Assembly (NCBI GenBank): GCA_021286855.1
Contig: JAJTBO010000003.1
Span: 305,638-369,637, forward strand
Length of the DNA: 64,000 nucleotides
Reading direction: 5' to 3'
Source: Hyphomicrobiales bacterium
GTDB lineage: Bacteria > Pseudomonadota > Alphaproteobacteria > Rhizobiales > Ancalomicrobiaceae
Shown: one piece after another, positions 17,323 to 26,101 of the stretch
Layout: each line of letters starts with the position of its first letter
Numbering within the stretch: position 1 is the first letter of the stretch
Translations under genes and position numbers: made by a program
The notes under the pieces: model-generated
Seen by the model: the letters and a program-made list of their open reading frames with translations, nothing else
Database searches by the model: none
What the model was told of the DNA's origin: nothing

Positions 17323-18260
17323 GACGCGTCTCCCTTCGCCGGGCCGCCGTTCATGTTGTCTTCGGCGCGCGCCATGAACTGGATGAAGACGTCCTCGAGG
17401 CTGGTCTCGCCGCGAGCGAAGACGACGCCGGTCTCGGCCGTCACCGTGGCGAGCGAGGCGGCGAGACTGTCGCCGTCGACGCCGACGACATGCAGGGTCG
17501 AGCCGAAGGGGGCGACCTGCTCGACCCCCGGCAGACCGGCGAGGCGACGGGGAAGATCGGCGGGCGCGTCGCGGGCGACGAAGGTGGTCAACCCTGCGCC
17601 TGCGACGACCTCGTCGACGGCGCCGGCGGCGATCATCTTGCCATAGGAGATGTAGGCGATGCGGTGGCAGCGCTCGGCCTCGTCCATGTAATGGGTCGAG
17701 ACCAACACGGTCAGGCCGTCGGCGGCGAGCGCGTGGATCTCGTCCCAGAACTCGCGCCGCGCCTTCGGATCGACGCCGGCGGTCGGCTCGTCGAGGAGCA
17801 GCAGGTCGGGCTCGTGCATGATGCAGGCGGCGAGCGCCAGACGTTGTTTCCAGCCGCCCGACAGGGTGCCGGCGAGCTGGTCGCGGCGCGAGGTCAGACC
17901 GAGGCCGGCGAGGGTCTTGTCGACGTAGTCGCGACGCGGCGAAAGTTCGTAGAGCCGGGCGACGAAGTCGAGGTTCTCGCCGATGGTCAGATCTTCGTAG
18001 AAGGAGAACTTCTGCGTCATGTAGCCGACCCGGCGCTTGATCGCGCGCGCTTCGGTGCGGACGTCGTGGCCGAGCACGGAGCCCGAACCGCCGTCGGGGG
18101 TGAGCAGGCCGCAGATCATCCGGATCGTCGTCGTCTTGCCGGAGCCGTTGGGGCCCAGGAAGCCGACGATCTCGCCCTTCTCGATCTCCATCGAGACGCG
18201 ATCGACGACGGTGCGGTCGCCGAAGCGCTTGGTCAGGTCGTGGACCGAGACGACGCTCAC
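17319..18260 (-). CDS. ABC exporter ATP-binding protein
   Basis: A 313-residue ATPase with a single nucleotide-binding domain (Walker A GPNGSGKTT, signature LSGGWKQR, Walker [14 protein letters not shown]) and a C-terminal extension of about 80 residues as in YbhF/CcmA-type ATPases. The start is a GTG overlapping the stop of the upstream membrane fusion gene (GTGA). It powers the permease gene that follows. Confidence 0.9.
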   Translation of the reverse strand: MSVVSVHDLTKRFGDRTVVDRVSMEIEKGEIVGFLGPNGSGKTTTIRMICGLLTPDGGSGSVLGHDVRTEARAIKRRVGYMTQKFSFYEDLTIGENLDFVARLYELSPRRDYVDKTLAGLGLTSRRDQLAGTLSGGWKQRLALAACIMHEPDLLLLDEPTAGVDPKARREFWDEIHALAADGLTVLVSTHYMDEAERCHRIAYISYGKMIAAGAVDEVVAGAGLTTFVARDAPADLPRRLAGLPGVEQVAPFGSTLHVVGVDGDSLAASLATVTAETGVVFARGETSLEDVFIQFMARAEDNMNGGPAKGDAS

Positions 18261-19213
18261 GAGCCGCCCCCCGGAAGCGTCACGTCGACGAGTTGGCCGG
18301 GGCGCAGCTTCTCGCGCGCCGGGCCCTCGGGACGCGCCTCGATCAGATGGACGAGCTTGGCGCGGGTCTCGACCGAGTAGATCACCGGCGGGGTGAACTC
18401 CGGCTCCGGCGAGACATAGGTGACGCGCGCGGTCAGCCCCTTCTCGCAACCGTCGCAGGCGACCGCCAGGCTCCCGCCGAGGGCGATGCGGGAGAACGCC
18501 GTCTCCGGCGCCCACAGCTTCAGCTTGACCGCGCCGTCGGGCAGGAAGCTGACGACCGGGGCCTGCGGGCCGGCGACCTCGCCGGGACGACGGATCAGAT
18601 CGGCGATGCGGCCGGCGGAGGTGGTCTTCAAGGCGCGTTCGGCGAGACGCCAGCGGGCGTTGGAGAGCGCGGCCTTCGCCTGTTCGACTCGCGCCTCGGC
18701 GGCCTTCAGCTGATCCTCGCGGGCCGGGAGCCTGGCGACCTCGAGATTGGCCTCGAGTTCGCGCACCTTGGCGGCGGCGACGTCGCGGGCGGTCTGGGCC
18801 TGATCGAGGTCGGCCTGCGAGGCGACCTTGCGCTGGAAGAGATCGTGACGGCGCTCGAGCGCGCGTTCGGCGTCGACCTGTTGGGCGCGGGCGGAGGCGA
18901 GCGTCGCGGCGACCACGTCGATCTCCTCCGGCCGGCGGCCGCGGCGTTGGTCGGCGAGATCGCTCTCGGCCTGGGCGAGCGCGGCGGCGGCGTTGGCGGC
19001 GGCGATCTCGGCGTCGTCGGTCGCCATCCGCGCCAACACGGCGCCGGCCTCGACGCGATCGCCGCGGCCGACCTCGATCGCGGCGATGCGGGCGGACTCG
19101 AGCGGCGCCATGGCGACGTATTCGCCCTCGACGTAGCCGTAGATGCGGACGGACGGATCGCAACCGGGCAGGAGGGAGCCGATCACGGCGAGGGAACAGA
19201 ACCAACCGATCAC
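18257..19213 (-). CDS. HlyD-family membrane fusion lipoprotein
   Basis: A 318-residue periplasmic adaptor. The N-terminus is a lipoprotein signal with lipobox L-P-G-C (C18), then a barrel-sandwich half (VAMAPLESARIAAIEVGRGD), a long coiled-coil hairpin (about residues 75-190, rich in Ala/Glu/Arg) and the second half of the barrel (TSAGRIADLIRRPGE). Lipid anchoring is common in RND adaptors but the E. coli counterpart YbhG is not a lipoprotein. The GTG start overlaps the TetR stop by four bases, coupling regulator and exporter. Confidence 0.85.
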   Translation of the reverse strand: MIGWFCSLAVIGSLLPGCDPSVRIYGYVEGEYVAMAPLESARIAAIEVGRGDRVEAGAVLARMATDDAEIAAANAAAALAQAESDLADQRRGRRPEEIDVVAATLASARAQQVDAERALERRHDLFQRKVASQADLDQAQTARDVAAAKVRELEANLEVARLPAREDQLKAAEARVEQAKAALSNARWRLAERALKTTSAGRIADLIRRPGEVAGPQAPVVSFLPDGAVKLKLWAPETAFSRIALGGSLAVACDGCEKGLTARVTYVSPEPEFTPPVIYSVETRAKLVHLIEARPEGPAREKLRPGQLVDVTLPGGGS

Positions 19214-19938
19214 TTCGCCGCCCTCCCCGAGCGTTCGGCCGCGACGATCGCGCGAAAATTGTCGCGCAGCGTCTTCACGATGGCCTCGACGTTGGTTTCG
19301 TCGATCGTCTCCCAACCGAGCCGGCGCAGCGCGGTGGCGCGGCCGACGCGGAAGAACATCACCTGACCGAAGATCGCCGAGACCGCGACCACCACGGCCT
19401 CGCTCTCCGGATCGGCCTCGCCGACCGCCCGCGCCCACAGAAAGCAGAGCCGGCGATGGCGCGGTTCGATCAGGCGCTCGTAGAGAATGTCGAAGGTCGG
19501 GCTCGGATCCATCTGCTCGCGCACCATGAAGCGGGCGATCGCCTCGGCTTCCGGCTGGGCGAGCATGAAACGGGCGAGACCGGTCAGCGAGGCCTCGAAC
19601 ACCGTCGCCGCCTCGTCGGAGGAGAGCGCCGCGTCGCGCTCGGGATCGCCGGCGGCGAGCGCCACCAGACGCTCGGCGAGAAAGCCGGCGACCAGTTCGC
19701 CGCAGGCGCGGTGGAGACCGGCCTTGCCGCCGAAGTGATAGGCGATCCCGGCGATGTTGACGCCGGCCGCGCCGGCGATGTCGCGGGTCGAGGTGGCGTC
19801 GTAGCCCTTGCGGCCGAACAGGTCGAGGCCGACCCGCACCAGCGTGGCGCGGGTCCGTTCGCCGGCGGCGGAAGAAGCGTCCGAGGGACGGGCGGGGTCG
19901 CCCGAGGCGGGCGGCGGGAGGGTGGCGTCTTCGGTCAT
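19210..19938 (-). CDS. TetR-family regulator, CecR/DUF1956 type
   Basis: A 242-residue regulator. The helix-turn-helix lies at about residues 30-75 (ATSTRDIAGAAGVNIAGIAYHFGGKAGLHRA read in parts); AGVNIAGIAYHF and the following EL-helix are typical of the CecR (YbiH) group. It is the first gene of an operon with the adaptor, ATPase and permease, as cecR-ybhG-ybhF-ybhS-ybhR is in E. coli. It most likely represses its own operon through the palindrome directly upstream. Confidence 0.87.
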   Translation of the reverse strand: MTEDATLPPPASGDPARPSDASSAAGERTRATLVRVGLDLFGRKGYDATSTRDIAGAAGVNIAGIAYHFGGKAGLHRACGELVAGFLAERLVALAAGDPERDAALSSDEAATVFEASLTGLARFMLAQPEAEAIARFMVREQMDPSPTFDILYERLIEPRHRRLCFLWARAVGEADPESEAVVVAVSAIFGQVMFFRVGRATALRRLGWETIDETNVEAIVKTLRDNFRAIVAAERSGRAAK

Positions 19939-19970
19939 CGTGCGGGCAGCATAGACCGACCGCCGGATAA

Positions 19971-19988
19971 ATCAATCGATCGTTTGAT
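19971..19988. promoter_or_regulatory. Operator palindrome upstream of the TetR exporter operon
   Basis: ATCAATCGATCGTTTGAT is an 18-base dyad with a single mismatched pair. It lies 33 bases before the regulator start in a less GC-rich patch and is the obvious binding site for the TetR dimer. The plus-strand nif-associated gene is on its other side, so both directions could be affected. Confidence 0.6.
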
Positions 19989-20016
19989 CGAAATTTCACC
20001 GGCGTGCGACGACGTT

Positions 20017-20031
20017 CGGCATCGCTCTTGC
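20017..20031 (+). promoter_or_regulatory. Sigma-54-like -24/-12 promoter before the nif-associated ArsC-like gene
   Basis: CGGCAT-N5-TTGC keeps the essential GG and GC pairs spaced by 10 bases, with two deviations from TGGCAC. It is 41 bases before the start codon. No TGT-N10-ACA box was found upstream, so activation by NifA is unproven. Confidence 0.45.
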
Positions 20032-20071
20032 TCGGCGGGCCGAGACGGACGGCGATGGAGGAAATCCGACA

Positions 20072-20503
20072 ATGGCGGCGGTGACGTTCTGGGAGAAGCC
20101 GGGCTGCGCCGGCAACGCGCGGCAGAAGGCGCTGCTCGTCGCCTCCGGCCACAGGCTGGAGGCGCGCAGCCTCCTCGCCGAGCCGTGGGAGGCGGCGCGG
20201 CTGCGCTCGTTCTTCGGCGATCGGCCGGTCGCGGACTGGTTCAATCGGGCTTCGCCACGGGTCAAGTCGGGCGAGATCGCGCCCGAGACGATGAGCGAAG
20301 CGACGGCGCTGGCGGCGATGCTCGCCGATCCGCTGTTGATCCGGCGGCCGCTGATCGAGGTCGGCGAGCGGCGCGAAGTCGGGTTCGAGCCGGCCCTGAT
20401 CGACGCCTGGATCGGGCTCGCCGACCCGGATCGGCCGGTCGGCGAAGGCTGCCCGAAGGGCGAGGCGCGGCAGGCCCCCTGCCCCGAGCCGGAGCCGACG
20501 TGA
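20072..20503 (+). CDS. Nitrogenase-associated ArsC/Spx-like protein
   Basis: A 143-residue thioredoxin-fold protein of the ArsC family, in the branch known as nitrogenase-associated protein (NifO-like). The ArsC-type cysteine is C12 in GCAGNARQK; EPWEAARLRSFFGDRPVADWFNRASPRVKSGE, read in parts, and LLIRRPLIEVG are typical of this branch. The C-terminus adds a Cys/Pro-rich tail. Its role in nitrogen fixation is not known; in Azotobacter nifO is near nifB and nifQ and has been linked to molybdenum use. Here it sits some 24 kb from the nearest nif gene, behind a sigma-54-like promoter. Confidence 0.83.
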   Translation: MAAVTFWEKPGCAGNARQKALLVASGHRLEARSLLAEPWEAARLRSFFGDRPVADWFNRASPRVKSGEIAPETMSEATALAAMLADPLLIRRPLIEVGERREVGFEPALIDAWIGLADPDRPVGEGCPKGEARQAPCPEPEPT

Positions 20504-20506
20504 GGC

Positions 20507-23500
20507 TCACGGCGTGATGCGGGTCGGGCCGGTTTCGGGCAGGATGCTGGTCGGGGCGTTGGGATCGCCGCTCGACTGAGGCCGTTCGTCGCGCTGGAAC
20601 TCGAAGATGCGCCGGAAGATGCCGGGAGCCACCGCCGAGAGCGGATTGATCTCCAGGATCGGATCCTCGATCGGCCCGCCGACGCGGAAGGTGACGCCGA
20701 CCAGGCCCTCGTTCGAGCCCGATCCGGCGATGGTGCCGAGGATCGGGATGCGGCCGGCGAGATTGTTGAGGCCGAAGGCGGGAATGTAGGTGCCGGAGAG
20801 CGACAGGCGACGGGCGACGACGTCGATCTGACCGGTCGCGGTGGCGCCGACCGAAGCGCCCTTGGCGATGCCCTCGGCGACGTCGATGATGCCGTCGTGC
20901 ATGGCGAAGCGGACCTGGGCGCGGTCGAAGTTGGTCGACCGGTCGATCTCGGCGCGGCGGATGAGGACGCGGCGGCCGCCGTCGGCGGTCGTCTCCGAGG
21001 CGACGCCGCGTCCCGATCGCGGCTCTTCCAAGAGGTGGAAGTCGACGAGGCGGAGCGTCCCCTCGGACGAGCCGGGCTCGCCGAGCCGGGCGCTCAGGGT
21101 GAGCTTGCCGCCGTCGACCCGATCGAACAGGTCGAGGAAGCGCAGCGCCGCGCCGGCGTCTTCGGCGACCGCGGTGAAGCGGCGATGGCCGCCTTCGGGG
21201 CGAACCGCCACCGACAGCGGGCGTCTCGGGCCGGAGCGACCCCGCAGCTCCAGCGTCTGGAAGGCGCCGGCGCGCCAACGCCCGTCGACGGTCACGTCGG
21301 AGAGGACGACGTCGCCGAAGCCCTGCAGGGCGTGCGCCTTCAGCTTCAGGATCAGGTCCGGACTCGCCGCCGCCTCGCCCGACGCGGGGGGGCGACGACT
21401 GGTGTGGAGCAGGCCGCGCACGTCGAAGGAGGTCGCCTCGAAGGCGATGGTCAGCGCCTTGTCGGCGGCCCGGCTCACCTTGACCTTGGCGGCGTCGCCC
21501 TTGCGCAGTTGGAACCGCGGCAGATCGGCGGCGATCAGATTGCGGTCCTTGTCGAGGAGCAGCGAACCGCGGATCGACAGGCCCTCGCTGTCGACGGCGA
21601 GATTGTCGACGTGCAGGCCCTTGTCGTCGTCCCACAGATCGAACGCCGCCTTGGCCGGCACGCCGGGGCCCTTGGTCCAGCCGAGGGCGGCGAAATCGAG
21701 CCGAACCGGACCGAGATCGGCCTCGATCCGACTGCGCAACTGATTGGGGTCTGGCTGAGAGACGGAGAGGCCGACCGCCCCTTCGACCATCGTTCCGAAG
21801 TCGAGGCCGAGACGTTGGCGGGTGGCGTCGTCGACCTCCATCTTGAAGTCGCGCTTTTCGTTGGTCTTCGTGGCGCCGGCCGGATCGTAGACATGGACGT
21901 CGGTGGGCACGCCGTCGACGACGGCGCGACCGGAGACGTCGAGGCCGCGCGGGTCGACCACCACCTTGAATTTGGCGTCCTGGAACTTGCGGCCCTGGAT
22001 CGGCTGCTGCGAGGAGAAGCCGTCGAGATTCGCCTCGATGCGATAGTCGATCGACTTGGCGTCGACCGGATCGGTGAAGACGACGTCGACCTTGGCGTCG
22101 ACGACGCCCGCTCCCGAAAGACCGGTCGCGCCGATCCCGGCCTGCGACAGGGCGGCGAGCGGCTCGGCGTCGACGATCTCGGCGAGCGCCGCGATGTCGC
22201 CGGCGACGCGCAGGCGCACCGCTCCGCGCGGCGGTTTGACGAACATGTCGGCGACGGAGAAGCGGAACCCCTCGATCGTCGGCTCCTTCCCCTTGGTGGC
22301 GGCGCGCGCCTTGTCGAACACCGCCTCGAAGCGACGGTCGTCGACCGACAGCCGACCGTCCGCGCCGGCGACCGCCGGCAGGCGGCCGAGCGGATCGAAG
22401 CGCACGCCCTCGAAGCGCGAGGAGATCCGCATGGCGTCGCCCGGCCAGGTCTCCGGATGGTCGAAGCGCGGCATCTTCAGCTGGATCCGGAGATCCGGCA
22501 GCCGTCCGGCATGGACGTTGGCGACGAACCAGGTCCGCGCCTCCGAGGCGACCCAGTGCGGCCAACCATGCGCCACCTCGGCGACCGTGAGCGGCGAGAA
22601 CTGGAGATCGTAGGTGAACCGCGGCTCCGGCCCGGAGAGATCGAGCCGGCCGGCGGAGCGCAGCGTCGCCTCGCCGAAGCGCACCTCGGCCAGGGCGACG
22701 TCGAGGAACGAGGTCGTCGCATCGAACGTGCCGTTCGCCGCGCCGCCCTTCAGCGGCACCGCCGGGCCGGCGACGTCGCGCGGCTTCAGGAGGCCCTCGT
22801 CGAGCGTCGCTTCCCAGGCCCAGACGCCGCCGGGCGTCGGCGGCGGAACGACGCGGCCGTGCAGGTTCCAGCGGGTCTCGCCGATCGCCGCGCCGGCGTG
22901 TTCGACGACGAAGAGCCGGTCGCGCGGGTTCCAGTGCGCCTTTACGCCCGCTTCGTCGAACAGGATCTCGTCTTCGCGCATCTTGCCGAAGCGGAACCGG
23001 CCGGCGCCGAGGCGCAGATCGAAATCGGCGCCGTCGAAGCGGCCGACGGCGTCGAAGGCGAGGTCGAGACGCGGATAGAAGGGGATGTCGAGCCGCATCG
23101 TCGGTCCGAGCGAGCCGACGAGGTCGGGCACGGTCACGTCGTCGGCGGAGAAGGTCAGGCGATGGCCGCCGTCGTCGCGGCCGCGCCGGGTGAGGCGCAT
23201 CGACCAGCGGCCGACGTCGCCGCGCGCCGACAGACCGGCGTCGAATTCGCCGCCCGGCCCGTCGACGACCGCGTCGACCTCGAGGTCGGCGAAGGCGATG
23301 TGGCGAATCGCGCCGTCGGCGCCGCGATGGGTCAGGTCGATCGCGCCGCCGCGCAGCGTGATCGCGTCGACGCCCTGCTCGCGCGCCAGAACCAGCGCCC
23401 GTTCGATCGCCACGTCGGCGGCCTCGGCGAGACGCGTGGAGACCGGCGGAGCGGCGGCGGGCGACGACGGTTCGGCCGGCGCGGCGGCCGCCGGCCGCTC

Positions 23501-23986
23501 GTCGGGCAAAGGCGCGGCGGGCGTGTCGGGGCGTTCGTGCAGTTCGCCGGTGTCGAGGACGATGCGCGGCGCGTCGATCGCGACGACGCGCGGGCGCACG
23601 CGTCCGATCAGGAGCGGCAGCAGCCGCAGGCGCGTGGCGATGCGCGGCGTGGTCAGGCTCAGACCGGCGTCGCGTTCGACCGCGATGTCGGAGAGCGTCA
23701 CCGAAAGACCTTCCGTCCACGACCAGTCGAGGCCGGCGCGGTCGACGTGGGCGACGGCGCCCGGCCCGCCGAGTTCGGCGAGCGCGCTCTCCGCAGCGCG
23801 GGCGGCGGCGTCGAGTTCGAGCGGGCCGCGGGTCAGGGCGACGGCCAGACCGAGCGCCAGGGCGATCGCGACGAGTCCGCCGCCGCCGCAGGTCCACAAG
23901 ACGAAACGGCCGCAGCGACGCGCCAGACCCGGGCCGGCCGGGCACGGCGCGGCGGCGTTCGGTTCGCTGTCGAGGTCGTCCACCAC
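20507..23986 (-). CDS. AsmA-like / DUF3971 large membrane-anchored protein
   Basis: A protein of about 1159 residues with one N-terminal membrane helix (LWTCGGGGLVAIALALGLAV) and a long periplasmic part made of beta-rich repeats. The family (DUF3971 with an AsmA-like C-terminus, related to E. coli YhdP) consists of bridge-like proteins now connected with phospholipid transport to the outer membrane. The C-terminal region GRIPILGTIAGSGSNEGLVGVTFRVGG, read in parts, is typical. The start is uncertain: two consecutive GTG codons follow an AGAGAGAAG purine run; the frame stays open to 24247 but the extra part is Arg/Pro-rich and would overlap the divergent bcp gene. It ends convergently four bases from the ArsC-like gene. 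Confidence 0.8.
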   Translation of the reverse strand: MVDDLDSEPNAAAPCPAGPGLARRCGRFVLWTCGGGGLVAIALALGLAVALTRGPLELDAAARAAESALAELGGPGAVAHVDRAGLDWSWTEGLSVTLSDIAVERDAGLSLTTPRIATRLRLLPLLIGRVRPRVVAIDAPRIVLDTGELHERPDTPAAPLPDERPAAAAPAEPSSPAAAPPVSTRLAEAADVAIERALVLAREQGVDAITLRGGAIDLTHRGADGAIRHIAFADLEVDAVVDGPGGEFDAGLSARGDVGRWSMRLTRRGRDDGGHRLTFSADDVTVPDLVGSLGPTMRLDIPFYPRLDLAFDAVGRFDGADFDLRLGAGRFRFGKMREDEILFDEAGVKAHWNPRDRLFVVEHAGAAIGETRWNLHGRVVPPPTPGGVWAWEATLDEGLLKPRDVAGPAVPLKGGAANGTFDATTSFLDVALAEVRFGEATLRSAGRLDLSGPEPRFTYDLQFSPLTVAEVAHGWPHWVASEARTWFVANVHAGRLPDLRIQLKMPRFDHPETWPGDAMRISSRFEGVRFDPLGRLPAVAGADGRLSVDDRRFEAVFDKARAATKGKEPTIEGFRFSVADMFVKPPRGAVRLRVAGDIAALAEIVDAEPLAALSQAGIGATGLSGAGVVDAKVDVVFTDPVDAKSIDYRIEANLDGFSSQQPIQGRKFQDAKFKVVVDPRGLDVSGRAVVDGVPTDVHVYDPAGATKTNEKRDFKMEVDDATRQRLGLDFGTMVEGAVGLSVSQPDPNQLRSRIEADLGPVRLDFAALGWTKGPGVPAKAAFDLWDDDKGLHVDNLAVDSEGLSIRGSLLLDKDRNLIAADLPRFQLRKGDAAKVKVSRAADKALTIAFEATSFDVRGLLHTSRRPPASGEAAASPDLILKLKAHALQGFGDVVLSDVTVDGRWRAGAFQTLELRGRSGPRRPLSVAVRPEGGHRRFTAVAEDAGAALRFLDLFDRVDGGKLTLSARLGEPGSSEGTLRLVDFHLLEEPRSGRGVASETTADGGRRVLIRRAEIDRSTNFDRAQVRFAMHDGIIDVAEGIAKGASVGATATGQIDVVARRLSLSGTYIPAFGLNNLAGRIPILGTIAGSGSNEGLVGVTFRVGGPIEDPILEINPLSAVAPGIFRRIFEFQRDERPQSSGDPNAPTSILPETGPTRITP

Positions 23987-24209
23987 CCGGTTCTTCTCTC
24001 TCTTCGTCGTCCGGTCGCGGCGACGCGCGTCGGTTTTCCGAATCGCCCGGCCCGGCGCGCCGGAGCCACGACATCGCGGTACACGTTTCGTCTCCGGCGG
24101 TCGAACCTCTTGCGAGGCCGGCGACGGCGACGCTAGGCTCGACGGCGCGCGCGCCGCCGCGAGTTTCGGCGCTTCCGAGACCATCACTTCGAGACGAAAG
24201 GAAGGCAGA

Positions 24210-24671
24210 ATGTCGCTCAGCGTCGGCGATCCCGCCCCCGACTTCACGCTCGCCGGCGATCGCGGCGAAATTTCGCTGGCGGCCCTGCGGGGCCGGCCGG
24301 TCGTCGTCTACTTCTATCCGAAGGACGACACCTCGGGCTGCACCAAGGAGGCGATCGCCTTCACCGAACTGCTGCCGGACTTCGAGAAGCGCGGCGTCAC
24401 GGTGATCGGCGTCTCGCCGGACGGCGTCGCGGCGCACGGGAAGTTCCGCGCCAAGCACGGGCTCGGCGTCGAGCTCGCCTCCGACCCGGAGAAGGTCGTG
24501 TGCGAGGCCTTCGGGGTCTGGGTCGAAAAGACGCTCTACGGACGGAAGTACATGGGCGTCGAACGCGCCACCTACCTCGTCGACGCGAGCGGCAAGATCG
24601 CGCGGATCTGGCGCAAGGTGAAGGTGGCCGGCCACGCCCAGGCGGTGCTCGAGGCGGTCGGCGCGCTCTGA
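24210..24671 (+). CDS. bcp: Thioredoxin-dependent peroxiredoxin, Bcp/PrxQ type
   Basis: A 153-residue peroxiredoxin. The peroxidatic cysteine lies in YPKDDTSGCTKEA (about residue 45). The resolving cysteine found five residues later in E. coli Bcp is absent (KEAIAF), so this is either a 1-Cys enzyme or uses the later cysteine in VVCEAFGVW. The substrate would be H2O2 or organic hydroperoxides in the cytoplasm. The start ATG follows AAAGGAAGG. Divergent from the AsmA-like gene. Confidence 0.9.
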   Translation: MSLSVGDPAPDFTLAGDRGEISLAALRGRPVVVYFYPKDDTSGCTKEAIAFTELLPDFEKRGVTVIGVSPDGVAAHGKFRAKHGLGVELASDPEKVVCEAFGVWVEKTLYGRKYMGVERATYLVDASGKIARIWRKVKVAGHAQAVLEAVGAL

Positions 24672-24809
24672 GCGGAGCCGCAGGGACAGGCGAGCGACAG
24701 CCTCCCCTCGCCGCGCGTCCCACGCCTCATCCGGCGGCGTGGGAAGCAAATGTTAACCCTAACCAAGTGTAATCGCCTCGACGTCCAACGCCGTCGAGGA
24801 GCCCCGTTC

Positions 24810-26096
24810 ATGTCGCCGACCGACGAGAGATCCCGCCCCTTCGGCCGCCGCGAGGATCTCCCCCGGATCACCATCGTCCATGGCGACCAGGTCCGCGCCT
24901 TCCAGGTCGACACGCGGCGGCTCTTCGCCGGCGCGATCGTCGCGGGCGCCTTCTGCCTGTCCTATCTCGCCGCCACCGGTTGGCTGTGGCTGCGCGACGA
25001 CATCCTCGCCGATCAGCCGAGCCGCGAGGTTCGGATGGAGCGAATCTACGAGGACCGGGTCGCCGCGCTGCGCGCCGAGATCGATCGGATCAACGGCCGG
25101 CAGCTGGTCGATCAGGACGCCTTCGAGGCGAAGATCGACGACCTCCTCTCCCGTCAGGCGAAACTCGGCGAGGCGCAGGCGAAACTCGGCGGTCTGGTCG
25201 CCAAGGTCGGCGATCTCGGCATCGCCCTGCCCTCCACCAAGGGCCCCGGACTGACGCCGCTCGGCGCGCCGACGCCCACCGCGATCGAACCGGCGGCGGC
25301 GGCGCCGAAACCGTTCGACACGGAGGGCTTCGCGACGCCGCTGCGCTCGTCCTGGCTGTCGCCGTTCACCACCCGGGCGCATGCGGCGGAGACGCGGGCC
25401 GACCCGGCGGCGCGGATCGCGGCGGCGGAACGCTCGATCGCCGCCTTCGAGAAACAGCAGGGCGCGGTCGCCTCCGGCCTCGCCGAGGTCGCCGAGAGCC
25501 GCAGCCGCAGTTGGAGCAAGGCGCTCGCCAAGATCGGGTTCCGCGTCGCCGAAGCGCCGCATCCCGCGCCGCGACCGTCGGAGCAAGCGGTCGGCGGTCC
25601 CTTCGTGCCGGCGCCGCTCGACGCCTTCGGCCGCGCCGAGACGGCGCTCGGCCGGCTCGCGTCGCTGCGGACGGCGGCGAAACGCCTGCCGCTCGCCCGG
25701 CCCCTCGACGGCGAGCGGACGATCACCTCCGACTTCGGCGTGCGGATGGACCCGTTCCTGGGCGTCGGAGCGATGCACACCGGCCTCGACTTCCGCGCCG
25801 AAACCGGCGATCCCGTCCATGTGACCGGGCCGGGGACGGTGGTCGGCGCCGGCCGCCAGGGCGGCTACGGGCTCTGCGTCGACGTCGACCACGGCAACGG
25901 CGTGGTGACCCGATACGGCCACCTCTCCAGCATCTCGGTTTCGCTCGGCGAGAAGGTCGCGGCCGGCGATCGGGTCGGGCTCGCCGGCTCGACGGGGCGG
26001 TCGACCGGCCCGCATCTGCACTACGAGACGCGCGTCTCCGGCGAACCGGTCGACCCGCGCGACTGGCTCGACGCGGGCAAGACGCTCGGCTTCTGA
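24810..26096 (+). CDS. M23-family peptidase, membrane-anchored
   Basis: A 428-residue cell-wall endopeptidase of the LytM type. Residues about 30-60 form a membrane anchor, 70-125 a coiled coil, 130-300 a low-complexity Ala-rich linker with further helices, and 300-428 the M23 domain. Metal-ligand motifs H-x3-D (HTGLD) and H-x-H (HLHYET) are both present, so it could be an active enzyme rather than an EnvC-like activator. The chosen ATG follows GAGGAG; an in-frame ATG 60 bases upstream has no good ribosome binding site. Ends convergently six bases from uppP. Confidence 0.87.
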   Translation: MSPTDERSRPFGRREDLPRITIVHGDQVRAFQVDTRRLFAGAIVAGAFCLSYLAATGWLWLRDDILADQPSREVRMERIYEDRVAALRAEIDRINGRQLVDQDAFEAKIDDLLSRQAKLGEAQAKLGGLVAKVGDLGIALPSTKGPGLTPLGAPTPTAIEPAAAAPKPFDTEGFATPLRSSWLSPFTTRAHAAETRADPAARIAAAERSIAAFEKQQGAVASGLAEVAESRSRSWSKALAKIGFRVAEAPHPAPRPSEQAVGGPFVPAPLDAFGRAETALGRLASLRTAAKRLPLARPLDGERTITSDFGVRMDPFLGVGAMHTGLDFRAETGDPVHVTGPGTVVGAGRQGGYGLCVDVDHGNGVVTRYGHLSSISVSLGEKVAAGDRVGLAGSTGRSTGPHLHYETRVSGEPVDPRDWLDAGKTLGF

Positions 26097-26101
26097 AAGC
26101 C

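Noticed and set aside
20262..24749. Open frames of 1495 (minus) and 1079 (plus) codons across the AsmA-like gene
   Set aside because: Both are extremely Arg-rich without any domain; the AsmA-like frame has a membrane anchor and family features.
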